The notes: generated from the sequence alone by a model not told the origin. A DNA stretch of 64,000 bases from Gammaproteobacteria bacterium (GCA_018815325.1 JAHIYE010000021.1:372001-436000), one strand, 5' to 3'; positions 1 to 8,373 are shown, counted from the first letter of the stretch. Numbers and translations are program-made.

Positions 1-333
1 ATAGCCAAGACGATCAGGCCCAGTGCCCGGGGCGAACTGGAAATTACCTCAGTAAACCAGGCCTATCTGGAGATTGGGCAGCTCAACGTCCAGATCATGC
101 AGCGCGGCTACGCCTGGCTGGATACCGGTACGCACGACAGTCTGCTGGAGGCCGGGCAGTTCATTGCGACGCTGGAGCGCCGGCAGGGCCTGAAGATCGC
201 CTGCGTTGAGGAGATCGCCTGGCGAAATGGCTTTATCAACAGCGAGCAGCTGGAAAAACTGGCGCAGCCATTGACCAAAAATGGTTATGGCCAGTACCTG
301 CTTCGTCTATTGGCTGAGCCCAACACACATTGA
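1..333 (+). CDS. rfbA: Glucose-1-phosphate thymidylyltransferase, C-terminal part (5' end outside window)
   Basis: The frame is open from base 1 to the TGA at 331-333 and encodes the last ~110 residues of RmlA. This enzyme makes dTDP-glucose, the first step of dTDP-L-rhamnose synthesis. The segments '[13 protein letters not shown]' and '[18 protein letters not shown]' are the hallmark C-terminal sequences of the short RmlA type (about 290 residues). The next gene starts 13 bp downstream and is rfbC, the usual partner. Start and catalytic N-terminus lie upstream of the window. The identification is firm. Confidence 0.95.
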   Translation: MAKTIRPSARGELEITSVNQAYLEIGQLNVQIMQRGYAWLDTGTHDSLLEAGQFIATLERRQGLKIACVEEIAWRNGFINSEQLEKLAQPLTKNGYGQYLLRLLAEPNTH

Positions 334-346
334 ACAGAAAAGCAGC

Positions 347-892
347 ATGAAAGTCACGCCAACAGCAATTCCCGACGTTCTCATCATCGAGCCCAAGGTG
401 TTTGGGGATGCGCGAGGTTTCTTTTTTGAGAGCTTTAATCAGAAGGCTTTTCAGCAAGCCACAGGACTGGATGTGCAGTTTGTGCAGGACAACCACAGCC
501 GAAGTGCCAAAGGCGTTTTGCGGGGCTTGCATTATCAGATACAGCAGCCGCAAGGCAAGCTAGTGCGGGTAGTGCGTGGCGCGGTGTTTGATGTGGCGGT
601 GGATATCCGCAAGTCATCACCTACGTTTGGGAAGTGGGTCGGTACAGAGTTGTCTGAAGAGAATAACCTCCAGCTATGGGTGCCGCCTGGCTTTGCTCAT
701 GGGTTTGTTGTGACTAGCGAGTCAGCGGACGTTCTTTACAAAACCACTGACTACTATGCACCGGAGCATGAGCGTTGTATTGCTTGGAATGATTCAATAG
801 TAGGTATTGGATGGCCGCAACATGAGCCACCGCAGCTATCTACGAAAGACCGGGCTGGACAGTTTTTAGCAGTGGCTGAAGTTTTCCCTTGA
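347..892 (+). CDS. rfbC: dTDP-4-dehydrorhamnose 3,5-epimerase
   Basis: A 181-residue RmlC cupin protein, the normal length for the family. It epimerises dTDP-4-keto-6-deoxyglucose at C3 and C5 in the cytoplasm. Visible motifs are 'GFFFESFNQKAF' (24-35), 'QDNHSRS' (47-53), 'RGLHYQ' with the catalytic-base His62, and 'LYKTTDYYAPEHE'. The ATG at 347 gives the usual RmlC N-terminus. The frame is open further upstream to 281, but that part overlaps rfbA and has no family similarity. This is the last gene of the rhamnose operon, and decayed DNA with insertion sequences follows immediately. No convincing terminator was seen after it. Confidence 0.96.
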   Translation: MKVTPTAIPDVLIIEPKVFGDARGFFFESFNQKAFQQATGLDVQFVQDNHSRSAKGVLRGLHYQIQQPQGKLVRVVRGAVFDVAVDIRKSSPTFGKWVGTELSEENNLQLWVPPGFAHGFVVTSESADVLYKTTDYYAPEHERCIAWNDSIVGIGWPQHEPPQLSTKDRAGQFLAVAEVFP

Positions 893-1646
893 TAGATATT
901 CAGGCTATGCCGAATCTGGCATCGCTTGATCTATTTCATAGCCATAGACAGAATCCGGGAACCCGATTTTTCACCAAATGACGACGAGAGTTTGGGCGAG
1001 ATGCTGTAAGTAGCCTATGAAAACAGTCAGCGCAACCTGCGCCGGATCATCGATACCAAGCGCCTCGTCGAGAAATGCCAAGAGCATGGGCTTTGTTCCC
1101 CAACCCTGCTAGATCAAGCCGCCCACCTTGAGTTACCGCTTGGTGCACACCCATCAGTGCGAAATGAAGCGGCAACGCAAGATCGTCTTGAAAACCGAGC
1201 ATGTGCTCCAGCGCCTGCTATTGCTCTACAGTGCCTGACGAAGCTTTTCGCCGACGAGCATTTCGTGAACCTGTTGCGAGCCGAGGACCTAGATATCCTG
1301 TCTAAGTAACTGGCTGAGCGCATCGACGACCTGAATAGAGCCCCCGCATGAGCCTCGCCACCAACGCGCAACCTAAGATCACCCGATGTTCCCCGGCATC
1401 AATCAGTCGACAGATACTGACGATAGACCTAATCTGCCGTAGGCGCCACTCAATACCCGGAGACCCAGCAAACGCATGCCAGACGTGGTGATGAACTGCC
1501 GTAAGTGCAAGCAGATTGTTTCATTCACCCATGAATTGGCTTGATCAAATCCCTGCCAGTGATCCTGCATGATCGGCCAAGTCGGAATTCACCTTGCTCG
1601 ATGGCTATCTGCGGGGACTGACCTTTAAGGATCTGAAGGTAAATGA
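893..1646. other. Degenerate non-coding stretch between rfbC and the IS element
   Basis: About 750 bp with no intact gene. It holds the decayed frame at 938-1351. Further right is a 22-codon ORF starting near 1476 with a lone CxxC motif, which looks like another fragment. No RNA gene, CRISPR or clear terminator was seen. The region looks like wreckage between two operons. Confidence 0.5.
938..1351 (+). pseudogene. Decayed reading frame of unknown origin
   Basis: One frame reads as plausible protein across this stretch ('AIDRIREPDFSPNDDESL', then 'ENSQRNLRRIIDTKRLVEK', later 'EHFVNLLRAEDLDILSK' and 'LAERIDDLNRAPA'). It is broken by in-frame TAA stops at 1007 and 1307 and has no good start codon. 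The coherent charged, helical-looking sequence on both sides of each stop suggests a formerly intact gene that has decayed. I do not recognise the family. It lies next to the insertion sequences, so it could be residue of a mobile element. Confidence 0.35.
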
Positions 1647-1671
1647 TGGGCTTCCCCCGATTCCCCGGACG
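1647..1671 (+). repeat. Left terminal inverted repeat of the IS3-family element
   Basis: Reads TGGGCTTCCCCCGATTCCCC then GGACG. It matches the complement of 4098-4122 at nearly all positions, with mismatches only near the middle and the inner end. It sits 6 bp from the stop codon of orfB, the usual arrangement. Confidence 0.88.
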
Positions 1672-1677
1672 GTTTGC

Positions 1678-2541
1678 CTAGCCCTTTAGACCTTCTTCAA
1701 ACTGGACCGGGCTGAGGAAGTCTAGCTTGGAGTGCTTGCGCACCGGGTTGTAGAAGCGTTCGATGTAGTCGAACACGTCCGAGCGCGCTTCTTCACGGGT
1801 TCGGTAGACCTTGCGGCTGGTTCTCTCCCTCTTCAATGAGGAGAAGAAGCTCTCCATGGCCGTGTTGTCCCAGCACTCCCCACGGCGGCTCATGCTGCAG
1901 GTGATGCCCTGGGCCTTGAGCAATTGCTGGAACTCATCGCTGGTGTACTGGCTGTTCTGGTTCGAGTGGTGCATCAAGGCACTGGGTCTGCCCCGACGCC
2001 ACAGCGCCACGAGCAAAGCGTCGCTGACCATCTTGGCCTGCATGGTGTCACTCATGGACCAACCCACGACACGGCGCGAGTACAGGTCCATGACCGCTGC
2101 TGCATACAGCCAGCCCTCGCCCGTCCAGATATAGGTGAAGCCTGCTGCCCACTTCTGGTTCGGTCCTACGGCCTGGAAGTTCCGTTGCAGATGGTTGGGG
2201 GCAATGTGGTTCTCCAGCCGGGCAACGCTGTCTGTGGGTAGCCGGCGCCGCTTGCGCCTGGCCTGCAGCTTGACCTGGTGCATCAGCCGGGTCACCCGGT
2301 TGAGCCCACAGCTCTCGCCCATGGCTCGCAGGTCGTGCCAAATACGCGGGCTGCCGTAGGTGCGGTCACTGAGCTCGAAGCTCTCACGAATGAGCCGACT
2401 CAACCGGGCATCGTCCTGGCTGCGCTGGCTCGGGGTGCTGCCCAGCCATTCGCAGAAACCGTTGTGGGACACCGCCATGACCCGGCACATCCTGCGGGTA
2501 GGCCAGACGCTACGGTGCCTGGCAATGAAAGCGTACTTCAC
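1678..2541 (-). pseudogene. IS3-family transposase OrfB, catalytically dead
   Basis: A 287-residue reading frame from a GTG at 2541 with the IS3 OrfB layout: N-terminal HTH_21-like region ('SDRTYGSPRIWHDL', 58-71) and C-terminal rve integrase core. Two of the three DDE residues are lost. The first Asp of the usual 'ADFTYIWT' is Gly134 ('WAAGFTYIWT'). The second Asp of 'HSDQGSQY' is Asn194 ('HHSNQNSQYT'). Only Glu230 ('AMESFFSSLK') remains. The length is normal, so the frame looks intact but the enzyme cannot work. It would have been made as an OrfAB fusion by -1 frameshifting at the A-rich run in orfA, which is now split by the IS30 element. Confidence 0.9.
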
Positions 2542-2568
2542 TGCGGGTCCTTGGCAAAGTAGCCGAGC

Positions 2569-2593
2569 TTGGATTCAACCGGTCAATGCAACA
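2569..2593 (+). repeat. Left inverted repeat of the IS30-family element
   Basis: 25 bp beginning TTGGATTCAACCGGTCAATG. It is a perfect match to the complement of 3771-3795. The target duplication GAGC lies directly outside at 2565-2568. Confidence 0.92.
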
Positions 2594-3735
2594 CTTGCAG
2601 CAAGTTTAGCGCCGGGCGTTTCATATCCCAAAGTTTTGCGTGGCCTGGTGTTCAATTTCAAAGCGATAGCATCAAGTTGTCGTTGGTTAAATGGTGAGAG
2701 GTCCGTGCCTTTGGGAAAGTATTGGCGCAATAGGCCATTGGTGTTTTCGTTCGTTCCGCGTTGCCATGGACTCCGTGGATCGCACAAGTAGACGTCAACA
2801 TCAGTGGCTATCTTGAACCGCTTGTGCTGCGCCAGCTCAGAGCCGCGATCCCAAGTCAGTGACGCCATCAGTCCCTGGGGTAACTTCTTGACTTGCCTTA
2901 CTAGGGCATTCACAACGTTGGTCGTGTCTTTCCCAGCGACATGGACCAACATGACATATCTGGAGTGCCGTTCTACCAGGGTTGCAATATGGCTGTTCTT
3001 GGATCCTGAGATCAAGTCGCCTTCCCAATGCCAGGAATTGCACGGTCTTCTATCTCTGGAGGGCGTTCGCTAATCGAGAGGACATCGACAATTTGTCCGC
3101 GCGGTTGGCCAGCAGTTGTTGAACTCTTTCCGCGCCTCATCATTCGTCTGCTTCTCAGGTGGCCAATCAGCTCTTTCTTCAAGACGACTCGCGCCTGAAT
3201 GAACAAGCTGCGGTAGATCGTTTCGTGGGACACCTGCATGATCGTGTCATTTTGATACTCGGACTTTAACCAACCGGAAACTTGCTGGGGCGACCAGTCT
3301 TCTTGCTGCTTTTGGGCTACGACTTTCTGTAGCCGCTCATTAACGGCCAGGACACATGCTTTAGGGTGTCGTGAACGATCCCAGGCACACTCGTCAGATG
3401 CTGCTGCACGGTATGTTTGAATTCCACCATTGCGCGAAATTTCACGGCTAATCGTCGAAGGGGTGCGCCCAAGCTCGCTCGGCGAGCGAACGCATGGAAG
3501 TGCCGGCCATCAGCCCTCTGGAGATGTCTTCTCGCTCACTCAGAGTCAACGCGTGAACGCACCGGGTTCTGGTTCTCGGCGTGATTCCACCATTGGACGA
3601 CAGTACCCCATGAATTGATCCGGCATGCTTGCCAAGTGCAATGCCAATCTCCGTCAGTGACTGGCCGTCCTTCCATCTGCGCCACAACTCGTGTTTCTGT
3701 TTTGGACTCAGTCTTGGCCTACCCATTTGCATCAT
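2575..3735 (-). pseudogene. IS30-family transposase with two frameshifts
   Basis: Three consecutive minus-strand frames together give a full IS30-type transposase of about 385 residues. The N-terminus has an HTH region ('GRPRLSPKQKHELWRRWKDG'). The middle has 'SRRMMRRGKSSTTAGQ'. The C-terminal DDE core keeps 'EGDLISG', 'TWDRGSELAQHKRF' and 'RGTNENTNGLLRQYFPKG'. One extra base near 3470 turns 'AERLGRTPSTISREI' into 'AERAWAHPFDD*'. One missing base near 3022 turns 'IPGHWEGDL' into 'IPGIGKAT*'. The catalytic residues are present, so the breaks look recent, or one could be a sequencing error. Confidence 0.9.
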
Positions 3736-3770
3736 CTTAGTTCCTCCGGTAACAACATTGAATCAAATCA

Positions 3771-3795
3771 TGTTGCATTGACCGGTTGAATCCAA
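3771..3795 (-). repeat. Right inverted repeat of the IS30-family element
   Basis: Perfect complement of 2569-2593, ending ...GGTTGAATCCAA. It is followed by GAGC at 3796-3799, the second copy of the target duplication. Confidence 0.92.
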
Positions 3796-3799
3796 GAGC

Positions 3800-4064
3800 G
3801 TTTTTTTTGGGATGTCTCGCTCCATCATGACGCGCCGCAGTTTACGTTGAGCCGTTCGACCTCGGTGGCTGCCTCGCTGCGAATGGGGCGGTTTGGCCTC
3901 ATGTCCAAAACGCCTTCGCGCTCTTGATTGACCCAGCGCCTGAGCACGCTGGCCTCGATTCCTAAATCCCGGGCAATGTGGGTGACCATCGCCCCGGGTT
4001 GCTTGACCAGCTTTACCGCTTCACGCTTGAATTCGTCCGTGAAGCTCCTCCTTGTCCTCGTCAT
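3800..4064 (-). pseudogene. IS3-family OrfA, frameshifted and split by the IS30 element
   Basis: The ATG at 4064 opens an HTH protein of the HTH_Tnp_1 type ('RRSFTDEFKREAVKLVKQ', 'SVLRRWVNQEREG'). The expected leucine-zipper part 'ERLNVKLRRVMMERDIPKK' is out of frame because one base is missing after 'ERLNV'. The frame therefore ends '...ERLNVNCGAS*' at 3825. The run of eight A on the minus strand (CCAAAAAAAACG, around 3800) would be the -1 frameshift site. The last codons (GYFAKDPQ*) lie beyond the IS30 insertion at about 2540-2568. Confidence 0.85.
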
Positions 4065-4097
4065 TGATATCTCCTAAATACATCATGTCATTGAATG

Positions 4098-4122
4098 TGT
4101 CCGGGAAACCGGGGGAAGCCCA
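4098..4122 (-). repeat. Right terminal inverted repeat of the IS3-family element
   Basis: The complement begins TGGGCTTCCCCCGGTTTCCC then GGACA, pairing with the left end at 1647. The flanking TGA at 4123-4125 repeats 1644-1646 and marks the target duplication. Confidence 0.88.
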
Positions 4123-4202
4123 TGAAGCCCCTTGTCTGCTTGGCAAGCATGACGAGACATAAATCTATAACCATCGGATCAATTGGCGCTCGACCAAAGC
4201 GA

Positions 4203-4232
4203 TTGCTGCGCCGCAATATCGAGAGGTAAAAT
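4203..4232 (+). promoter_or_regulatory. Possible sigma70-type promoter of rfaH
   Basis: TTGCTG (4203-4208), an 18-bp spacer and TAAAAT (4227-4232) resemble -35 and -10 boxes. They sit about 30 bp before the rfaH start, just outside the IS3 element. The match was made by eye and is only moderate. Confidence 0.4.
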
Positions 4233-4264
4233 TGCTTACGATAAACACATCCTTCGGAGGTGCG

Positions 4265-4762
4265 ATGCACTGGTATCTCGTTCATACCAAGCGCAGACTG
4301 GAAAAGTGCGCCCAGGAGAACCTCGAACGGCAGGGTTACCAGTGTTACTTCCCGACCCTACCTTCAGAAAAACTCCGTCAAGGCCTTTTGAAGGTTTCGG
4401 ATGAGCCGCTGTTTCCTCGCTATCTGTTCATCCGGTTGGGTCAGGGTGATTCGGCTAAGAGTTGGGCGCCAATCCGCTCAACCAAAGGCGTCAGCCGCCT
4501 AGTCAGTTTCGGGATCGAACCCGCGAGAGTGGATGATGGCCTGATTGAGCTCTTGCGGATGCACGAAGCATCGTTACAGGGAGAGTCGGCAAGGCTGTTC
4601 AAACTTGGGGAACGTGTCTGCTTGACCGAAGCTCCGTTTGCAGGTATCGAAGGCATCTATCAATTGGCCGACGGTGAGCGTCGGGTCATGGTGTTGATTG
4701 AAATTCTGAGCAAGCCGGTAGCTGTGCGAGCGGCTCCTGCCAGTTTGCGCAAAGCTAGCTGA
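4265..4762 (+). CDS. rfaH: Transcription antitermination protein RfaH
   Basis: A 165-residue NusG-family protein with an NGN domain (1-~100) and a short KOW-type C-terminal domain. It matches RfaH rather than NusG: 'MHWYLVHTKRRLEKCAQENL' at the start, 'SDEPLFPRYLF' (45-55), 'STKGVSRLVSFG' (72-83). Glu47 and Arg140 fall where E. coli RfaH has Glu48 and Arg138, the salt bridge that keeps the two domains closed until ops is met. So autoinhibition is probably kept. The ATG at 4265 has GGAGG five bases upstream; the open frame from 4232 is longer but lacks this site. It lies 155 bp upstream of an ops element and is therefore the likely dedicated regulator of the long operon. Confidence 0.93.
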   Translation: MHWYLVHTKRRLEKCAQENLERQGYQCYFPTLPSEKLRQGLLKVSDEPLFPRYLFIRLGQGDSAKSWAPIRSTKGVSRLVSFGIEPARVDDGLIELLRMHEASLQGESARLFKLGERVCLTEAPFAGIEGIYQLADGERRVMVLIEILSKPVAVRAAPASLRKAS

Positions 4763-4940
4763 CACACGTGCCTGTTTGCAAAAAACTTTCCCAAGGTCAT
4801 GAGGGTGTGGGAGAATCATGTTCATTTGTCGAACGAGTAGTAGTTCTTTTTGCCGGTTTTTTCCACCGATCTCCCTGATAGCCCGCTAGGTTGCACTTGC
4901 TGATCATGAAGCGGCATGGCGGTAGCGTTCCTAAATCACC
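4763..4940. promoter_or_regulatory. Leader region between rfaH and the polysaccharide operon
   Basis: 178 bp without a gene. It contains the ops element at 4918 and must hold the operon promoter if the operon is not read through from rfaH. No convincing -35/-10 pair or terminator hairpin could be picked out by eye. T-rich runs occur around 4848-4862. Confidence 0.5.
4918..4929 (+). promoter_or_regulatory. ops: ops element (RfaH recruitment site)
   Basis: GGCGGTAGCGTT at 4918-4929 is identical over the first 11 bases to the enterobacterial ops core GGCGGTAGCGT. The GCGGTAGC part can form the small non-template-strand hairpin read by RfaH. It lies in the leader directly ahead of the first operon gene and just after rfaH itself, which is exactly where it would act. 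The rest of the JUMPstart region is not obviously conserved. Confidence 0.85.
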
Positions 4941-5312
4941 TTGAGCCTCATATCTCATATTCAAAAATTGGCTGGTTTCCAAGAGGAAATCAAGTTCGAA
5001 GTCTTGCGCCGTTTACACCAGACCCCGGAGGTCAGTCAGCGTACATTGGCTCGGGAATTGGGCATCAGTCTTGGCAGCATCAATTTCTGTTTCCAGGCTC
5101 TGGTGGAAAAGGGCTGGATCAAGATGCAGAACTTTAACCAGAATGAGGATAAGCTGCGCTACGCATATTTGCTCACCCCGGCCGGGGTGACTGAGAAGTC
5201 AAAACTTACGACAGAGTTTCTGAAGCGGAAAGTTGCGGAGTACGAGGACTTGCAGCAGGAAATTCAGTCCTTGAAGGCGGAGATGGATTCTGTGAAGGCG
5301 GCCCCTCGATGA
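4941..5312 (+). CDS. MarR-family EPS-associated transcriptional regulator
   Basis: About 123 residues with a winged-helix domain ('[20 protein letters not shown]', '[20 protein letters not shown]'). A C-terminal coiled coil follows ('[20 protein letters not shown]'). This is the small regulator type found at the head of exopolysaccharide loci. The only long start is TTG at 4941, twelve bases after the ops core and without a good ribosome site. TTG at 4968 is an alternative that would keep the HTH whole. It overlaps ugd by 4 bp (ATGA). It could act on the operon promoter or with RfaH; its target is not known from the sequence. Confidence 0.8.
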   Translation: MSLISHIQKLAGFQEEIKFEVLRRLHQTPEVSQRTLARELGISLGSINFCFQALVEKGWIKMQNFNQNEDKLRYAYLLTPAGVTEKSKLTTEFLKRKVAEYEDLQQEIQSLKAEMDSVKAAPR

Positions 5313-6496
5313 AAATTGCTATTGTCGGAATCGGCTATGTGGGCCTTTCGAACGGAGTTTTGCTGGCCCAGCACAACGAAGTCGTCTGTCTTGACATTGT
5401 TCCCGAGAAAGTGGCGATGCTCAATCGTAAGAAGTCGCCGGTTGAGGACGCTGAAATTGAAGACTATCTGATAAACCGGCCGCTCAACTTCCGAGCGACA
5501 CTCGACAAACGGGAAGCCTACCTTGGTGCCGATTACGTCATCATTGCCACCCCGACGGATTACGATCCCGAGACCAACTACTTCAACACCACATCAATCG
5601 AAGTGGTGGTTCGTGATGTTATGGTCATCAACCCGAGGGCTGTAATAATTATCAAGTCAACCGTGCCAGTGGGCTACACCGCAAGGACCCGGCAGGCACT
5701 GGGTGCCGAGAATCTGATTTTCTCGCCAGAATTTCTGCGAGAGGGCCGGGCGCTATACGACAACCTGTATCCATCACGCCTCATTGTCGGAGAGAGGTCG
5801 GAGCGAGCCGAGGCCTTCGCTAGGCTGCTTCAAAAGGGCGCTATAAAGTCGGACATCCCGGTGCTCTTCGTCGGCAGCGCTGAGGCCGAGGCGATCAAAC
5901 TTTTTGCAAACACCTACCTTGCCATGCGAGTGGCCTATTTCAACGAGCTCGATACCTACGCTGCAACCCACGGTCTCAACACTCGCCAGATCATCGACGG
6001 TGTCTGTCTCGATCCGCGTATCGGCGCGCACTACAACAACCCGAGCTTTGGCTACGGCGGCTACTGCCTTCCCAAGGATGCCAAGCAGTTGTTGGCTAAC
6101 TACCGCGACGTGCCACAGAACCTGATCAACGCGATTGTCGAGGCCAATACCACTCGAAAAGATTTTATTGCCAGCGAAGTGGTGCGTATGAGTCAAGTTA
6201 GCAATCTAGGCCGAGTCCCTGTCGTAGGCATCTATCGCCTAGCGATGAAGCAGGGAAGTGATAACTTTCGAGCTTCCGCCATTCAGGGGGTGATGAAGCG
6301 CATTAAAGCCAAGGGTTTCGAGGTAATCGTTTACGAGCCGGCGCTGAAGGAGTCGCGGTTGTTTCATTCTCGCGTTGTAAATAATATTGACTCTTTCAAG
6401 CAAGAGGCCGACGTAATCATTGCCAACCGGCGTTCGCCTGATCTGGAGGATGTTGCGGGCAAAATTTACACACGAGATTTGTTTGGGTATGACTAA
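5309..6496 (+). CDS. ugd: UDP-glucose 6-dehydrogenase
   Basis: 395 residues, the short bacterial Ugd type. It oxidises UDP-glucose to UDP-glucuronate with two NAD+. The N-terminal Rossmann motif GIGYVG is at 7-12. The central domain has '[20 protein letters not shown]'. The catalytic cysteine is in '[13 protein letters not shown]' at about Cys253. The C-terminal UDP-binding domain follows ('[19 protein letters not shown]'). The start overlaps the regulator stop. UDP-GlcA would feed a uronic acid residue, which could then be amidated by the AsnB-like protein at 42532. A 100-bp gap follows, the largest inside the operon. Confidence 0.93.
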   Translation: MKIAIVGIGYVGLSNGVLLAQHNEVVCLDIVPEKVAMLNRKKSPVEDAEIEDYLINRPLNFRATLDKREAYLGADYVIIATPTDYDPETNYFNTTSIEVVVRDVMVINPRAVIIIKSTVPVGYTARTRQALGAENLIFSPEFLREGRALYDNLYPSRLIVGERSERAEAFARLLQKGAIKSDIPVLFVGSAEAEAIKLFANTYLAMRVAYFNELDTYAATHGLNTRQIIDGVCLDPRIGAHYNNPSFGYGGYCLPKDAKQLLANYRDVPQNLINAIVEANTTRKDFIASEVVRMSQVSNLGRVPVVGIYRLAMKQGSDNFRASAIQGVMKRIKAKGFEVIVYEPALKESRLFHSRVVNNIDSFKQEADVIIANRRSPDLEDVAGKIYTRDLFGYD

Positions 6497-6596
6497 GAAG
6501 GCCAGCAAGGTCATTTCACCTTCATTGCAGTAGTCTTACCAGCATGCGATAAATTCGTTTGCTGTTAGAGAAAGTTTTCAACGATAGTTGCTATTT

Positions 6597-7325
6597 ATGC
6601 TTGATATAGTTTTCCGAAAAATCTTTTGGCCGTACATATTTTTGCGCGATCGGTATGTGGAGCATCAGCTTGATGCACTAAGCGAAGAGGATCGATTTCG
6701 CCTGATCTATAAGACCGGGTATTGGAAGGGGGTTGGTGGAGGGTCACTATCAGGTGAGGGATCGAGTCTGGCTGCTACTGCCGCGATTAGAGATTCGCTA
6801 TCCGGATTGTTAGCTCGATTCGATATACGCTCAATGTTGGATGTTCCTTGTGGGGACTGGTACTGGATGTCGAAAGTCGAGCTAGGCAATATCGCCTATA
6901 TCGGTGGCGATATAGTGGAGGAGCTTGTACAGGAGAATCAGCGCCTCTACGGCAAATCTGGTCGGGAGTTTCGCAAGGTGAATCTGATAGCCGACGATTT
7001 GCCTAAAGTGGATCTCATCTTCGTGCGTGATTGTCTGGTGCATCTGGAGCCGGAGCAAATCCAGCTGTGTGTGCGCAATGTCATCAAGTCCGGCTCGACT
7101 TATTTTGCGACCACCACGTTTACAGATGTGACGGAAAACAGGATGCCCGTGCTGAAGGATCGCTGGCGTCCACTGAACATGATGCTGCAGCCTTATTACT
7201 TCCCTGCACCGGTTGAGTTGCTGGACGACAGCTGGCCGGCCAATCCGGCAGATGTGCGCAAGTGCATCGGCGTCTGGCGTGTGTCGGACCTGTCATCGCG
7301 GTTTCCGGGGCGTACTGCTATCTGA
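6597..7325 (+). CDS. Class I SAM-dependent methyltransferase
   Basis: 242 residues with motif I 'MLDVPCGDWYWMSKVEL' around residue 80, an acidic motif II ('YIGGDIVEE') and 'IFVRDCLVHLEPEQI'. These place it in the Rossmann-fold methyltransferases. The 'DVPCGDW' form is typical of methyltransferases in glycan loci and other small-molecule pathways. ATG 6597 is preferred to the TTG nine bases upstream. The 100-bp gap before it could hold an internal promoter, but none is obvious. The substrate, presumably a sugar hydroxyl or amino group of the repeat unit, cannot be told. Confidence 0.75.
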   Translation: MLDIVFRKIFWPYIFLRDRYVEHQLDALSEEDRFRLIYKTGYWKGVGGGSLSGEGSSLAATAAIRDSLSGLLARFDIRSMLDVPCGDWYWMSKVELGNIAYIGGDIVEELVQENQRLYGKSGREFRKVNLIADDLPKVDLIFVRDCLVHLEPEQIQLCVRNVIKSGSTYFATTTFTDVTENRMPVLKDRWRPLNMMLQPYYFPAPVELLDDSWPANPADVRKCIGVWRVSDLSSRFPGRTAI

Positions 7326-7369
7326 AAACGCTCGGGCCGATGCCCCGATTTGTCATAAAGAAAACTCTG

Positions 7370-8365
7370 ATGAATATATTCGTGACCGGAGCAGATGGTT
7401 TCATCGGCTCCCATCTGATCGAAGCGCTGGTGCGGCAGGGCCATACGGTGCGCGCTTTTGCGCTCTACAACTCCTTCAACTCCTGGGGGTGGCTCGATCA
7501 CTGCGCGGCCGATGTCAAGGGACAATTTGAAGTTTTCAGCGGCGATATCCGAGATCCGCATGGCGTCAAGCAGGCTATGATAGGTTGCGACGCTGTGCTA
7601 CACCTCGCAGCGCTGATAGCCATTCCTTATTCATACCATTCGCCAGATACCTATATAGACACCAACGTCAAGGGCACGCTGAATGTGCTTCAGGCGGCGC
7701 GTGAGCTGGGCGTTACGCGGGTGATTCATACGTCCACCAGCGAGGTCTACGGAACTGCGAAATTCGTCCCGATTAACGAAGAGCATCCGTTGCAGGGGCA
7801 GTCGCCTTATTCGGCGAGCAAGATCGCCGCTGATCAGTTAGCGTACTCCTTCTACGCCTCTTTTGGCCTGCCGGTGGTCATCGCTCGTCCCTTCAATACC
7901 TACGGGCCTCGTCAGTCGGCGCGCGCGGTCATCCCGACTATCATCACGCAGATCGCAGGTGGCAAACGAAAGATACACTTGGGGGCGCTGTCTCCGACGC
8001 GCGATTTCAACTATGTGCAAGACACCGTGGCCGGATTCATCGCGGCCCTCTATTCCAGCAAAGGACTTGGAGAGGTGGTCAACTTTGGAAGTAACTTTGA
8101 AATTTCTGTGGGTGATACCGCAGCTCTGATTGCCGAAGTCATGGATGTCGAGATCGAAATTCAGACTGAAGAAATACGCTTGCGGCCCGAAAAATCGGAA
8201 GTCGAACGCTTGTGGGCTGACAACCGCAAGGCGCGCGAACTGTTCGGCTGGCAACCCGCCTATGCCGGTGGCGAGGGACTGAAGCGCGGATTGGCGGAAA
8301 CCGTCAACTGGTTCTTGCAGAAGCAGAACCTGCGCGCGTACAAGGCGGATATCTACAACGTCTGA
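7370..8365 (+). CDS. legB: GDP-N-acetylglucosamine 4,6-dehydratase (LegB type)
   Basis: 331-residue extended SDR. The cofactor loop is 'TGADGFIGSHL' (6-16). The catalytic part is 'TSTSEVYG' and 'YSASK' with Tyr147. The C-terminus 'LRAYKADIYNV' is typical of the LegB subfamily found beside LegC. In Campylobacter and Legionella this enzyme makes the 4-keto-6-deoxy sugar that starts legionaminic acid synthesis, with GDP as the nucleotide in Campylobacter. PtmE at 13912 supports the GDP route here. Start at ATG 7370; the open frame reaches further up but overlaps the methyltransferase. Confidence 0.87.
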   Translation: MNIFVTGADGFIGSHLIEALVRQGHTVRAFALYNSFNSWGWLDHCAADVKGQFEVFSGDIRDPHGVKQAMIGCDAVLHLAALIAIPYSYHSPDTYIDTNVKGTLNVLQAARELGVTRVIHTSTSEVYGTAKFVPINEEHPLQGQSPYSASKIAADQLAYSFYASFGLPVVIARPFNTYGPRQSARAVIPTIITQIAGGKRKIHLGALSPTRDFNYVQDTVAGFIAALYSSKGLGEVVNFGSNFEISVGDTAALIAEVMDVEIEIQTEEIRLRPEKSEVERLWADNRKARELFGWQPAYAGGEGLKRGLAETVNWFLQKQNLRAYKADIYNV

Positions 8366-8373
8366 CATGTTGA

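Larger units (their letters stand above)
2569..3795 (-). mobile_element. IS30-family insertion sequence nested in the IS3-family orfA
   Basis: A 1227-bp element bounded by perfect 25-bp inverted repeats starting TTGGATTCAACCGGTCAATG (2569-2593 and the complement of 3771-3795). GAGC occurs on both sides (2565-2568 and 3796-3799). Removing the element and one GAGC restores the OrfA frame '...RDIPKKTLGYFAKDPQ*', which proves where it inserted. The single transposase runs on the minus strand and has two frameshifts. Confidence 0.93.
1647..4122 (-). mobile_element. IS3-family insertion sequence, inactive, interrupted by an IS30-family element
   Basis: The ends are imperfect inverted repeats that begin TGGGCTTCCCCCG at 1647 and, on the other strand, at 4122. 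They are flanked by a 3-bp duplication TGA (1644-1646 and 4123-4125), which fits IS3-family target duplication. Inside, on the minus strand, are orfA (HTH protein, from 4064) and orfB (integrase-core transposase, to 1678), the two-gene layout of this family with orfB in the -1 frame. The element is about 1.25 kb once the nested 1.2-kb IS30 element is removed. Both orfA and orfB carry inactivating changes, so it is a fossil. Confidence 0.9.

Noticed and set aside
903-925. ATGCC...GGCAT hairpin after rfbC as a terminator
   Set aside because: Five-base-pair stem and no T run after it.
1476-1544. Short ORF with a CxxC motif
   Set aside because: Only 22 codons, a single cysteine pair and no neighbour or homologue that would support a real protein.
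4123-4202. Small ORF directly right of the IS3 end
   Set aside because: Starts within the target duplication and has no protein-like features; probably chance.
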